The notes: generated by a model not told the origin, from the letters alone. Shown: positions 24,193 through 36,425, counted from the stretch's first letter. The stretch is 64,000 nucleotides of DNA from Agapanthus africanus (GCA_030015575.1 JASDDO010000028.1:26453154-26517153), one strand, 5' to 3'. Program-made: numbers and translations.

Positions 24193-24870
24193 CTAAAGTA
24201 CTGATAGTGTATGAAAAATAACAAAGTGATGAAAGGGTTTAAAATATGAAAGAGTCTTACGAGTGTTATCTTGGTCAACTGTCTTGGCTTCTATGGCTGC
24301 TAAGGTGGAGGCTTGGCGTCTCGGCGTATTTTTCTGTGCATGCTGGTACATCGATGCCTGACTGGGTAGAGGTGGTCCATGTGGAGGTGGTGCTGGGAGT
24401 GTAGGACGAGTTGCAGGAGCCTGGATAGCTGGACGCTGCGTGTAGTTGGTAGGTGTGTGAGCTGAGTTGTATCTGTATGGACAGGTCTCAATTCTGTGAT
24501 TGGACGCGCCACAAATTAGGCACAGGTCTTTTGCGCGCCTAAACTCCTTCACCAAACGTCCATACCTATTGCAGTAGAAACAAAAACTTGGACTTGGCCG
24601 GTTAATTGTTTCTTTCTGTCTCTTGGGTTCAGAAGGTTGTGTAGTGTAGGAACCTCTTGCCATCTGGGTGGCAGAGCGCTTTATACCGGTTTCTTCTGCT
24701 TCTGATCAGTTCACTAATATAGCAGTCTGCTGCTGTAGTCCAACTAGGAGGCTTCGGATTTCTTCAAGCAGAACCGTATTCTTATTGAGCGGAGCAGGGA
24801 CGGCAGGTGTGAGTGGTAGTTGAGGTTGAGTGTTGTTTAATTTGGTGCTGGTGTTATTTGGGGAATCCAT
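24193..24870 (-). pseudogene. Nucleocapsid-only Gag of TR-GAG unit 1
   Basis: This is the sole coding region between LTR 1 and LTR 2. The frame opens at ATG 24870 (MDSPNNTSTKLNN), has a short Leu/Gln-rich helix (EEIRSLLVGLQQQTAIL), then an in-frame TGA at 24706-24708, and continues into a nucleocapsid. The first zinc knuckle is damaged (CX2C kept, His and last Cys lost: CNRYGRLVKEF), while the second, CLICGASNHRIETC, is intact. A Pro/Thr-rich tail follows. Capsid, protease, RT and integrase are absent from the 950-bp interior, so the element can only move with proteins supplied by others. The equivalent gag of unit 2 lacks this TGA but has a frame change near its start. Confidence 0.82.
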
Positions 24871-27380
24871 AACTTTTGAAAGAAAGATTTAGGTTAGGAC
24901 AAATTCAAAGTATATGAAATGAGGAGATTCAAGAAGTATGAATTGTAAAGAATGTTTTAGTTGTTGGTTCTTGTGTTTTTATATTGTTTAGGTTGTTCAC
25001 GCAGAATAGAACTATATGATAGAGTTTCATACAGCTCTGACCTGCATGGGGCCACCAACAAAATATGTCACGCCCCGCTTCCCGGTATACGGCGAAAGGG
25101 ATGCGACAAGGCCGCTACGTATTTACTGTGAAGTAAATACGCTAAGTGTATCTAAGCAATATAAACGTAAATACACAAGAGACAAGATATAATAAAACAA
25201 AAACTTTATTTATTCATATTCTTTTTGTACAATGCAGGGAAAAGTAAATACATTTGGAAGAAAGCAATGCCTAAACAATGGCATAACAGAAAAGGAAAGG
25301 TACTGAAATAAAAGTGTACAATGAACAAAATCTCTGGGTCTTCAACGAAATGGTCCAAGTCTTCAGTGCTGGGCTCGATCTCTGACGTGTCCAGATCACC
25401 TAACGACATTCAAAAAAAAAGAAGTGAATGTCGTCAGCGAACAGATCGCTCGGTAAGTCCCAAAGATAAGGGAGAAATAGAATAGACAGAATAAGGATGT
25501 AGCTTTTAAAGTTGTATTATATTGTTATAATGTTGTGTTAACGCTGTTGTTTGTAGCTTGGTACAAAAGGGTGCCAGTGTATACGAGAGGAGTCTCTATA
25601 TGCTAGAGACTAGGGCAAACGGATTGTACAAGGCTCCTTCGATAATACCACGGAACAACGGCATGGATGTAATTACGTCTTATGGTTGCTGTCTCGTGCC
25701 AATTCTAACACCTTTCGTACCAATCTACCCCTTAAACCCCGAGATGTCTTGTTTGTATAGTTGTATTGTATTGCCTTATATTGTAAACTGAATAGATTGT
25801 ATAATTGGATGACTTACCGAAACCATGATATCAGTAAATGGATGTAACTGTAGAATCATGGATGTAACTGGAGAATCATATAAATGGAAGTATATCCATG
25901 GTTCGGTTCGGTCAATATAGATTTGAATGGATTCATGTTGAATTGTAATATTGAAGATTGCAGAATGCAGATTGTAGATTGTAGATTGTACTTGAATCAT
26001 ATTCAAGTTTGTTTATTAATGAGACCCATTCTGAGTCAGACAATTAGAAAAGTAAATTGAAGTCCTGATGGTTTTGATGTTATCGGTAACCGCTGCACAT
26101 GGGCGGCGGGATTTGTGTCTTTTTCAAAGACGATTACCGTATTGATAACACCGTTGTTAAGTTGTCTACCTTAGATAGGCAAGCACCCACTTCTCCGGCT
26201 CGCTGAGGCTCAAGAGATTGGTCCCAATTAAACCAATGTTTTCTAGGGTCCTTAAGGTAATTTATAGAACTTGAGGGGGTTTTATGTAAAAATACTTTTG
26301 TATAATTTTCAAAATACACCCCAAGTGTTTAATTATCGTCTTTAGAGTTTTAATAATTATAGATTTTAGATTTGTGACATTCCTAGTGAGAATAACCTAA
26401 TTTTCACAATATATGGTATTAAATTGTAATATTGCATTTGTATGGAATTCATGGTATTTTAATGTAAAGTGATTCTTGTGATTTTTGAAAAGAGTTGGAA
26501 TATTTATATTATTTCAAAATAGATATTTTAATGATACATATATACATAATTATATAAAAATAATTTTAATATATATTTTATATTTCTAAAAATCTCATTT
26601 TCTTAAGATGTCATATTTTAAATCTCTCAAGACCGAATGTCCTTGCGGAGGTCTGCATCTCGCAGTACTAAGCTCAGGGATGTGCGATAATCTGCACCAT
26701 CCCAATTGGGTTTCCCAAAATGGGTTGTAGCGGCGCTTTGCAAAGATTTGTGTAAAATACTAATCTTTTAGAAAACGGTTTTAATAGTAATGGTATTTAT
26801 TTGAAATGTTTCGTTTTCCCGTATTCTATGTTCCCGAAAGGTATTGTGCTATGTTGCATATGAGTGTTGTGAGGAGTTAGGTCATTACCTCGTGATCTAC
26901 TTAAAGGTATAGCAAGTTTGTGATGTTTAAATGTCGAAAATGAAACTATATGGTATTTTAATGAAAAAGTACGGTAAAATGGAAATAGCAATTTCTTTTG
27001 ATATGGAACTTGTTCAATATAATTAGTTAGTGTTTATTAGTCAACATGTAATGGTTTAACTAGATTGTATTAAGGGAAAAGTGAGATTTTAGGAAGAACC
27101 GAATCGGAAATCGGATTTGCTCCGATTCCGTCGGGTTTTAGAATTTCGTATTTTCAGAAAGAGTAGAGAAGGGGGCAGGTGGGACTTATGGGTTTAGCTT
27201 AAAGAGGAGAGGGAGAGGGAGTGGACGTAGTTTCCGGTGCGCCGTTTCGTCGCCGGGAACTCCTAGGGTTGTCGCCGGAGCTTCGCCTCTTTGTTCACTT
27301 CAAATACACACTAGGGTTTCTAGGAATTTCTTGAGAGTTTGCGCAGAATTTTGTGGTGAGGGGGTAGTGTTTAGGGGTTG

Positions 27381-27388
27381 TATTTATA
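27381..27388 (-). promoter_or_regulatory. TATA box of TR-GAG LTR 2
   Basis: The minus strand reads CCCTATAAATACAACCCC. The same position is TATGAATA in LTR 1 and LTR 3 and TATAAATA in the diverged LTR at 33793-33800, so LTR 2 is the only copy in the array with a consensus box. Confidence 0.7.
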
Positions 27389-27549
27389 GGGTTAAGGCAG
27401 ATGAAAAGTTAAAATGAAAAAATGTGATAACTTGTATTAAAATGTAATAAAAATAGAGTAAATAGGGTATTAAACAGTCTCTGTTTCTGGTCTAAAGTTT
27501 TAAAGTGTTCAGGTGTACAGGGGAGAGGAAAAGCCACATCTTTCATGTT

Positions 27550-27650
27550 GAGGACTCGGCGGTTCGGCCGAGTCCGGCCGGCGGCGCCGGCCCGAGTCGG
27601 CTGAGTCGCCGGCTGACTCGGCCGATTCCAGCAGAGTCCGGTGGCCAGAG
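27550..27650 (-). repeat. GC-rich GACTCGGCC array in TR-GAG LTR 2
   Basis: Interleaved direct and inverted copies of GACTCGGC/GCCGAGTC with a GGCCGGCGGCGCCGGCC core. The number and order of units differ between the LTRs (shorter at 23741-23795 and 31408-31475, rearranged at 33970-34020). It sits about 170-270 bp upstream of the TATA box on the minus strand. Confidence 0.8.
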
Positions 27651-27859
27651 CGTGCCTTGTCGCTTCAGTATCCCCTTGGCACAGTTAGATTTTTGGGTGT
27701 AGTGGGGTTTTTGTGAGATATGCACGTGTAAACTCTTGGTATTCTATAAATTCAAAATAAAACAATATTCAAAATAATGTGGGGTATTGGATTTGAACTC
27801 TGGTGGCTTGGTTCAGCAGTGCAAGGTATTACCAATGAGCCACAAGCTCCTTCTTGCTA

Positions 27860-28722
27860 TTAATTAGCAAAACAAATATTTAACTTGTGCTCAGGCAAAA
27901 GTACCCTTTTTTTAAAATTTTGAGAAATTTGCACAGAAAGTTGTACAAGAAATTTGGAGTTGTTACATTCTACCCTCCTTAAAAATATTTCGTCCTCGAA
28001 ATTTGTAAAAAGAAAGTGTAACAGGTTCAAGGAAAGTTTGGGGACTGAAGTACTAATAGTGTATGAAAAATAACAAAGCGATGAACGGGTTTTAAAATGT
28101 GAAAGAGTTTTACTAGTGTTACCTTGGTCAACTGTCTTGGTTTCTATGGCTGCTAAGGTGGAGGCTTGGCATCTCGACACATTTTTCTGTGCATGCCGGT
28201 ACATCGATGCCTGACTGGGTAGAGGTAGTCCATGTGGAGGTGGTGCTGGGAGTGTAGGACGAGTTGCAGGAGCCTGGATAGCTGGCCACTGCGGGTAGTT
28301 AGTGGGTGTGTGAGCTGAGTTGTATCTGTACGGACATGTCTCAATTCTGTGATTGGACGCGCCACAAACTAGGCACAAGCCTTTTGCGCGCCTACAATTC
28401 TTCACCAAATGTCCATACCTATTGCAGTAGAAACAAAAACTTGGACTTGGCCGGTTAATTGTTTCTTTCTGTCTCTTGGGTTCAGAAGGTTGTGTAGTGA
28501 AGGCTCCTCTTGCTATCTGGGTGGCAGAGCGCTTTATACCGGTTGCTTCTGCTTTTGATCGGTTCACTAATATAGCAGTCTGCTGCTGCAGTCCAACCAG
28601 GAGGCTTCGGATTTCCTTAAGCAGAACCGTATTCTCGTTGAGCGGAGCAGGGACGACAGGTGTGAGTGGTATTTGAGGTGGGTGTTGTTGAAGTTGGTGC
28701 TGGTGTTGTTTAGGGAATCCAT
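27860..28722 (-). pseudogene. Nucleocapsid-only Gag of TR-GAG unit 2
   Basis: Same product as at 24193-24870. The start ATG is at 28722, but about 15 codons in, one base is missing relative to unit 1, so the start and the long frame (28567 down to 27860) are out of register. The long frame holds two intact CX2CX4HX4C zinc knuckles in tandem, CFYCNRYGHLVKNC and CLVCGASNHRIETC, flanked by Lys/Arg-rich and Pro-rich stretches. That is consistent with RNA binding and packaging. It reads past the polypurine tract and ends inside LTR 2. No capsid or enzyme domain is present in the 949-bp interior. Confidence 0.82.
27968..27983 (-). other. Polypurine tract of TR-GAG unit 2
   Basis: Minus-strand AAGGAGGGTAGAA next to the LTR start, as at 24116-24131. 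Confidence 0.8.
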
Positions 28723-28916
28723 AACCTTTGAAAGAAAGATTTAGGTTAGGACAGATTCAAAATATATGAAATGAGGAGATTCAAGAAGTATGAATTGTAA
28801 AGATTGTTTTAGTTGCTGGTTCTTGTGTTTTTATATTGCTTAGGTTGTTCACGCAGAACAGAACTGCATGATAGAGTTTCATACAGCTCTGACCTGTATG
28901 GGCCACCAATAAAACC

Positions 28917-31690
28917 TGTCACGCCCCGCTTCCCGGTATACGGCGAAGGGGATGCGACAAGGCCGCTACGTATTTACTGTGAAGTAAATACGCTAAGTGT
29001 ATCTAAGTAATATAAAAATAAATACACAAGAGACAAGATATAATAAAATAACAACTTTATTTATTCAAATTCTTTTTGTGCAATGCATGGAAAAGTAAAT
29101 ACATCTGGAAGAAAGTAATGCCTAAACAATGGCATAACAGAAAAGTAAAGATACTGAAATAAAAGTGTACAATGAACTAAAATTCTGGGTCTTCAACGAA
29201 ATGGTCCAAGTCTTCAGCGCTGGGCTCGATCTCTGACATGTCCATATCACCTGACGACATTCAAAGAAGAAAGAAGAGAATGTCGTCGGCGAACAGATCG
29301 CTCGGTAAGTCCCAAAGATTAGGGAGAAATAGAATAGTCAGAATAAGGAGGTAGCTTTTAAAGTTGTATTATATTGTTATAATGTTGTGTTAACGCTGTT
29401 GTTTGTAGCTTGGTACAGAAGGATGTCAGTGTATACGAGAGGAGTCTCTATATGGTAGAGACTAGGGCAAACGGAATGTACAAGGCTCCGTCGATAATAC
29501 CATGGAACAACGGTTTGGATGTAATTACGTCTTATGGTTGCTGTCTCGTGCCACTTCTAACACCTTCCGTACCAATCTACCCCTTAAACCCCGAGATGTC
29601 TTGTTTGTATAGTTGTATTGTATTGTCTTATATTGTAAACTGTATAGATTGTATAATTGGATGACTTACCGAAACCATGATATCAGTAAATGGATGTAAC
29701 TGTAGAATCATGGATATAACTGGAGAATCATGTAAATGAAAGTATATCCATGGTTCGGTTCAGTCAATATTGATTTGAATGGATTCATTTTGAATTGTAA
29801 TATTGTAGATTGTAGATTGTACTTGAATCATATTCAAGCCTGTTTATTAATGAAACTCAGTCTGTTTCAGACAATTAGAAAAGTAAATTGAAGTCCTGAT
29901 GGTTTTGATGTTATCGGTAACCGCTGCAAATGGGCGGCAGGATTTGTGTCTTTTTCAAATACGATTACCGTATTGATAACACCGTTGTTAAGTTGTCTAC
30001 CTTAGATAGGCAAGCACCCACTTCTCCGGCTCCCTGAGGCTCAAGAGATTGGTCCCGCTTAAACCTATGTTTACTAGGGTCCTCAGGGTAATTTATAGAT
30101 CTTGAGGAGATTTTATGTAAAAATACTTTTGTATAATTTTCAAAATACACCCAAAGTATTTAATTATCGTCTTTAGAGTTGTAATAATTATAGATTTTAT
30201 ATTTGTGACATTCCTAGTGAGAATAACCTAATTTTCATAATATATGGTATTAAATTGTAATATTGCATTTGTATGGAATTCATGGTATTTTAATGTAAAG
30301 TGATTCTTGTGATTTTTGAAAAGAGTTGGAATATTTATATTATTTCAAAATAGATATTTTAATGATACATATATACATAATTATATAAAAATAATTTTAA
30401 TATATATTTTATATTTCTAAAAATCTCATTTTCTTAAGATGTCGTATTTTAAATCTCTCGAGACCGAATGCTCCTTGCGGAGGTCTGCATCTCGCACTAC
30501 TAAGCCCAGGGATATGCGATAATCGGTACCATCCCAGTTGGGTTCCCCAAAATGGGTTGTAGCGGCACTTTGCAAAAATTTGTGTAAAATACTAATCTTT
30601 TAGAAAACGGTTTTAATAGTAATGGTATTTATTTGAAATGCTTCGTTTTCCCGTATTCTATGTTCCCGAAAGGTATTGTGCTATGTTGCATATGGGTTTT
30701 GTGAGGAGGTAGGTCATTACCTCGTGATCTATTTAAAGGTATAGCAAGTTTGTGATGTTTAAATGTCGAAAATGAAACTATATGGTATTTTAATGAAAAA
30801 GTACGGTAAAATGGAAATAACAATTTCTTTTGATATGGAACTTATTCAATATGATTAGTTAATGTTTAATAGTCTACATGTAATGGTTTAACAAGATTTT
30901 ATTAAGGGAAAAGTGAGATTTTAGGAAGAACCGAATCAGAAATCGATTTGCTCCGATTCCGTCGGGTTTTAGAATTTCGTATTTTCAGAAAGAGTAGAGA
31001 AGGGGGAAGGTGGGACTTACAGGTTTATCTTAAAGAGGAGAGGGAGCGGGAGTGGACGTAGTTTCCGGTGCGCCGTTTCGTCGCCGAGAACTCCTAGGGT
31101 TGTCGCCGGAAAATTCGCCGGAGCTTCGCCACTTTGTTCACTTCAAATGCACACTAGGGTTTCTAGGAATTTCTTGATAGTTTGCTCAGAATTTTAGGGT
31201 GGGGGGGTAGTGTTTAGGGGTTGTATTCATAGGGTTAGGCTAGGGTTAGGGTGGATGAAAAGTTAAAATGAAAAAATGTGATAACTTGTATTAAAATGTA
31301 ATAAAAATAGAGTAAATAGGGTATTAAACACTCTCTGTTACTGGTCTAAAGTTTTAAAGTTTTCAGGTGTACAGGGGAGAGGAAAAGCCACATCTTTCAT
31401 GTTGGGGACTCGGCGGTCCGGCCGAGTCCGGCCGGCGGCGCCGGCCGACTCGGCCGATTCCGGCCGAGTCCGATGGTCGGAGCGTGCCTTGTCGCTTCAG
31501 TATCCCCTTGGCGCAGTTAGATATTTGGGTGTAGTGTGGTTTTTGTGAGATACACACGTGTAAACTCTTGGTATTCTATAAATTCAAAATAAAACAATAT
31601 TAAAAATAATGTGGGGTATGGGATTTGAACTCTGGTGGCTTGGTTCAGCAGTACAAGGTATTACCAATGAGCCACAAGCTCCTTCTTGCT
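28917..31690 (-). mobile_element. TR-GAG-like element, LTR copy 3 (inner end truncated)
   Basis: Starts with the complete TGTCACGCCCCG terminus on the plus strand and follows LTR 2 until CTCCTTCTTGCT at 31690. The last ~100 bp, including the TTGTTACA end, are missing. The sequence then changes to a hairpin-rich fragment. Confidence 0.85.
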
Positions 31691-32246
31691 CTGGTGAATT
31701 TTATTTACCGTCGGATTTTTAATTCAAGGACTTCTGTTTTACAGTAGATATTTCTTTTGTTGTTCTTAACAAGTTTAGGAAGATATTTCCTTGCACAAAA
31801 TCTTTCTGTAGATTGGTGATTTTTTAATCACCATTGGATCTTTAATCCAACGGCACTCTGTTTTACAGAGCGTAATCTTTCTTGTTTAGAAAGATCCAAG
31901 GAAATATTTTCCAAATAAGGATTTTAGTCCTTTTTAATTAGAATTTACTTCTATCGGTTCAGAAGGCTTAGGAGTCTATCACGTGTAGCACGTGACCCCG
32001 CCAAATTAAGCCCACAAAAAAGTGTCACGTGTTATCACATGAGGTTTTTGTCCAATTGTTTGCTTTATTCAGGCACCTACATACTTTGCCTATAGCGGTC
32101 ACGTATCTGCACGTGAGACCTTATTTTGGTTTAGTTTTGTCAAGCGCAGCGCCTATCACGTGTGGGCATGCGATGCTCCACTTGGGGACTTTTTTCCGTT
32201 GCTCTATTTATTTATTTATTTTCCGTAAGGAAACAGATTTTATAGA
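31691..32246 (-). repeat. Inverted fragment of the hairpin-rich Tat-type 5' region
   Basis: The reverse complement of this stretch resembles 35820-36660. Both carry CACGTG-containing palindromes, a TTGGATTAAAGATCCAA inverted repeat, a GGTGATTAAAAATCACC inverted repeat and a GGTGAATAAAATTTAC-like segment in the same order. No gene is present. It links a truncated TR-GAG LTR to a diverged LTR of the same group. Confidence 0.75.
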
Positions 32247-34342
32247 TGGATGACTTGCCGAAACCATGATATCAGTAAATGGATGTAACTGGAGAATCAT
32301 GTAGATGGATGCATATCCATGGTTCGGTTCAGTTAATATAGATTGATTGGATTGAACAGATTGAATATATAGATTCTTGGATTCATGTTGAATTGTAATT
32401 GTACTTGAATCATATTCAAGTAAGATTAATTATATTGAGACTCAGTCTGAGTCAGACAAATAGAAAGGAAATTGAATCCTGAATTAGATTTTGGTGTTAT
32501 CGATAACCGCTGCACATGGACGGCAGGATTTGTGTCTTTTTCAAAGACGAATACCGTGTTGATTACCCCGTTTGTTAAGTTGTCTACCTTAAATAGGCAA
32601 GCACCCGTATCTCCGGCTCCCTGAGGCTCAAGAGACTGGTCTCGCTTAAATCTATGTTTACTAGGGTCCTTATTGTAACTTAATATAACTTGAGGGGGTT
32701 TTATGTAAAACTAATTTTGTATAATTTTCAAAATACACTCAAATATTTTATTATCGTCTTTAAGCTTTTCATAGTGTAGATTTTATATATATGACATTTC
32801 TAGTGAATAAAACCTAATTTCATAATATATGGTATTTAATTGTAAAGTTTTGAACTTTTATGGAATGGCATGGTATTTTCATGTAAAGTGATTCTTTTTT
32901 ATTTAGAAAAGTTGGAATATTTATACTATATTAAAAATAGATATTTTGATGATACATATATATATTTATAAAATAATTTAATTTATTATTTTTCTTGAAA
33001 TCTCATTTTCTTAAGATATTTGTATTTTAAAATCTTTCGAGACTGTATACTCCTTACGGAGGTCTACTTCTCGCACTACTAAGCCCAAGGATGTGCGATA
33101 ATTCGCACCATCCCGAACAAGTTCCCTAAAATGAGTTGTAGCGGCACATTGCAAAAATTTGTTAAAAATATATATCTTGTAGAAAAAGGTTTTGTAGTTT
33201 ATGGTATTTATTTGTAAAAATGGTATTTCTGTATTCTAGTTTCCCAAAAGATATCGTGCTATGATAGAGATGCGTGTTGTGAGGAGGTAGGTCATTACTT
33301 CATGAACTATCTAAAAGTATAGCAAGGAATTATAAGATTTGTGTCGAAACTAAACTATATGGTATTTTTCTGTAAAAGTGCTATAAAAATTGAAATATGA
33401 ATTCTTTAGATATGAAACTTGTCAATATGTTTTGTTAATGTTTAATGATCATGATATGAGAGTTTGGTATTATTGTGTTTAAGAAAAATATGGTATTTAA
33501 GGAAAAACTGAATCGGAAGTCGGATTAACTCCACTTCCGTCGGTTTTTAAAATTCTAATTTTTTAGAATAGTAAAAATAAGGGAAGAAGGGACTTATAGG
33601 ATTAGAGCTCAGAGAAGAGGAAGAAGAAGGTTAGGGAAACACCGGTGCGTCATTTCGTCTCCGGAAACTCCTCGGATTGTCGTCGGAACTTCCCCGGAAC
33701 TTTGCCTTTTGCTAACTCCACTTGCACACAAAAAGTCTATAGAATTTTCTTGAGAGTTTGGAAAGGAATTTCAGTGTGAAAAATTGAGTGGGTATTTATA
33801 GGAAAAACTAGGGTTAGGGTGTGATAAAAAATGAATTAAATATATGCATTAAAAAAAGTTTAATTGGATTTTGAATTCTCTGTAAATGTGTAGGGATTTT
33901 AAAAAGTACAGGGTTAATGGGGGTAGGCCAAAGGTCACAGGAGTTGAAGAAAATCGAAGTTTGTCCCGATTCGGACCGGCGGCGCCGGCCGAGTCGCCGG
34001 CCTGAGTCGGCCGAGTCAATGCTGGGGTCATCGCCTCGTGTCGTTTGTCTCTTGGTCTACCTCCTGAACTTGTTCGTTTTATATGCGACTCTTGGTTTTT
34101 ACGAGTTATGCACGTGCAGACTCTTGAGCTTCTAAAAAGATTAAAATAAAACTAATTAAAAAATAATATGGCTGATGGGATTTAAACTCCGGTGCTTTGG
34201 TTCAGCAGTGCAAGGTCTTACCAATAAGATACAAGCTCCTTCTTGGTGTTAAAAAGAAAATCAAATTTAAAACTTGTGCTCAGGTTCAAATACCCGTTAT
34301 TGTATTTTCGAAAAAAAATGTACAGAAATTTTAGAGTTGTTA
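32247..34342 (-). mobile_element. Diverged TR-GAG-type LTR, truncated
   Basis: Homologous to positions about 21985-24115 of LTR 1, starting at the GATGACTTGCCGAAACCATG segment and ending at TTGTTAC. It shows many substitutions and small indels, so it is an older or different subfamily. It keeps a TATA box on the minus strand at 33793-33800 and a GC-rich CGGCCGAGTC cluster at 33970-34020. The first ~700 bp of the LTR are absent. Confidence 0.78.
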
Positions 34343-34551
34343 CTGGATCTGAATCTCCGGCAGCCGCGGACTAAGCGGCCGTTAATTACCCCTCGCCTTT
34401 GGAACGAGGGAATCTCCGATTGACGGGTCAAACTGGTCATGTGAACTCAATGTGCAGTGTACGTATGTTGTGTCTTGAGGGGTTTTGGATATATCGGGGA
34501 TTTCGCAGAGTTTACGGGGGATCCCTCTATCCGGATAGCGGGCTGGGGGTC

Positions 34552-34674
34552 AAGAGGGCTAGAAGCCCTCTTACGGGATGCGGGGCAGCGTCCCGTTAGA
34601 AATTTTTTCTAACGGGGGAAGTATATTTAGTGTGGAGTGCATATAAAATGAGGGGGGAAGCGTCTTAAAGACGC
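34552..34674. repeat. Cluster of perfect short inverted repeats
   Basis: Consecutive hairpins: AAGAGGGCT/AGCCCTCTT (34552-34572), ACGGGA/TCCCGT, CCCGTTAGAAA/TTTCTAACGGG with a TTT loop, and GCGTCTT/AAGACGC (34660-34674). Another (GGGGTA/TACCCC) follows near 34776-34795. Almost every base here belongs to one arm. Confidence 0.9.
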
Positions 34675-34984
34675 GTGCTTGGAGCTGGGCGCCAGCGCCT
34701 CACGTGCCTGAGCCCACTTGACCTGAGCTTGGGCACACTTGGCTTGGAGTTGACTTTGACTTTGACTTGGTCAACCGGGGTATAATTTTTTACCCCAACA
34801 AAGTGCATCCCATCAATAAATGCACACCACACATGTGGGTCGTGTGCATGAAATTGATGGATCTTCTTTCACGTGGAGGCAACTTGATTTGGTTCTCGCA
34901 TTTTGGAAGCTGGCACTACCCTTTTTACGACATGGACGGTCGATGCTTGACGTGTCCTCGAGACGAAGTGTCGGTGTTTGACAT

Positions 34985-35415
34985 ATCTCCGGCACGGAGT
35001 GTCGCTGGTCGACCTTATTCCGAGGCGGAACATGATTCCGACAGGGAGGTCGCTGGTCGACTTGTCCCCGGCGTGGAGTGTCACTGGTCGACTTGTCCCC
35101 GGCGCAGAGTGTCGTTGGCTGTTCGAATTGTCCCCGGCATAGAGTGTCGTTGGCTGTTCGACTTGTCCCCGGCACGGAGTGTCGCTGGTCTTGTCCCCGG
35201 TAGAGAGTGTCGCTTGCTGTTCGACTTTTCCCTGGCACGGAGTGTCGCTGGTCGATTTGTCCCCGACACGGAGTGCCGTTGGCTGTTCGACTTGTTCCCG
35301 GCATGGAGTGTCACTGGTCGATTTGTCCCCGGCACGGAGTGTCGCTGGCTGTTCGACTTCTCCCCGGAATGGAGTGTTGCTGGTTGACTTGATTCCGAGG
35401 CACGAAGTGTCATTG
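34985..35415 (+). repeat. Minisatellite, alternating 31- and 35-bp units
   Basis: About 12 degenerate copies of TTGTCCCCGGCACGGAGTG plus CGCTGG and either TCGAC or CTGTTCGAC. Spacing between successive TCCCCGG motifs alternates mostly between 31 and 35 bp. Reading frames of 110-206 codons on both strands come from the repeat and are not genes. Confidence 0.9.
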
Positions 35416-35567
35416 GTTTTGATGTAAAGGCTGATTCCCAGGCAAAGCATAATTCCTACAAGGAAGGTAGATACTCCGAGGCGAAGCATGATTTCGATAC
35501 GGGGTACATTCTAAAATGAAGCATGATTCCGCCGCAGGGGTTGTTGGATTGATTTGATTTGGGTTGA

Positions 35568-35711
35568 CATCAGCATCACTATACTGGAATATAGTACCAG
35601 GAGCAAATCATCATTTGTCATGAGTGGATTTGGGAGTTTTGGTTTTGGTTTAGCATCGGCATCGCTACACTGGAATATGGTATTATGAGCGAATCATCAT
35701 TTGCCATGAGG
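35568..35711 (+). repeat. Duplicated ~60-bp segment
   Basis: Copies at about 35568-35625 and 35651-35711 share CATC, CACTGGAATAT-like, GTA, GAGC, AATCATCATTTG and CATGAG blocks. The reverse complement of the second copy resembles 59993-60047 in the 3' part of the Tat element. Confidence 0.78.
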
Positions 35712-35762
35712 AGATTTCCCTCGTGTTTCCTGATTAAAAAATCAGGAATTACCTCAATGAGG

Positions 35763-36425
35763 TATCACGTGTTCACACGTGACCAATGGTCACGTGATGG
35801 TTAAAATCCCATCAAACAGAAAGGTAAACAAACGGCTGAAAGATGACTCAATTGGGGGTCACGTGCTCACACGTGACCAAGGGTCACGTGGCAGCACGTG
35901 ACAGGCTTTGAAAGCCTTACAGCTTAATAGAATTTAATTCTAAGAAATCAGGAATTACCTCAATGAGGTATCATGTGCTCACACGTGACCAATGGTCACG
36001 TGATGACACATGATGGTTAAAATCTCACTAAAACAAAAACGGAAAGCAAAAGGCTGAAAGATGACCCAATTTGCGGTCACGTGCCCACACGTGACTAAGG
36101 GTCATGTGCCAGCACGTGACAGGCTTTGAAAGACTCACAGTTTAATAGAATTTAATCCTAAAAGTCGGGAATTACCTCAGTGAGGTATCACGTGCTCACA
36201 CGTGACCAATGGTCACGTGTTGATACGTGACAATTAAAACAGAAATAAAATAACAAATGGCTGAAGGAATTACCTCAATGAGGTGTCACGTGCTCACACG
36301 TGACCAATGGTCACGTATTGACACATGACGATTACAACTGAAGCATATGTAAACGCTGAGGAAAGGACTCAATTGGTGGTCACGTGCTCACATGTGATCA
36401 AGGGTCACGTGCCAGCACGTGACTG
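35763..36425. promoter_or_regulatory. Array of CACGTG palindromes (G-box core)
   Basis: Six related blocks, each with two to four CACGTG sites, for example GGTCACGTG, CACACGTGACC and GCACGTGACAGG, set between ACCTCAATGAGGT palindromes and CTTTGAAAG inverted repeats. More CACGTG pairs occur at 37397-37725. CACGTG is the G-box bound by plant bHLH and bZIP factors. The array lies upstream of the TATA box at 36737, where U3 enhancer elements would be. Function is inferred. Confidence 0.7.

Larger units (their letters stand above)
25066..27967 (-). mobile_element. TR-GAG-like element, LTR copy 2 (complete)
   Basis: A complete 2902-bp LTR. On the plus strand it runs from TGTCACGCCCCG to TTGTTACA. 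It is shared between the two gag units on either side, giving LTR-gag-LTR-gag-LTR. It contains an intact TATA box (27381-27388), a GC-rich GACTCGGCC array (27550-27650) and, near its ends, AATAAA-like signals on the minus strand. Confidence 0.9.

Noticed and set aside
25027-25065. Primer binding site of the TR-GAG unit next to LTR 2
   Set aside because: The minus strand after the LTR reads a TTGGTGGCCC-type sequence followed by TCAGAGCTG, but I cannot assign a tRNA, so no feature is called.
34767-35489. Overlapping open frames of 110-206 codons on both strands
   Set aside because: They follow the 31/35-bp minisatellite in several frames at once and have no recognisable domain, so they are a product of the repeat.
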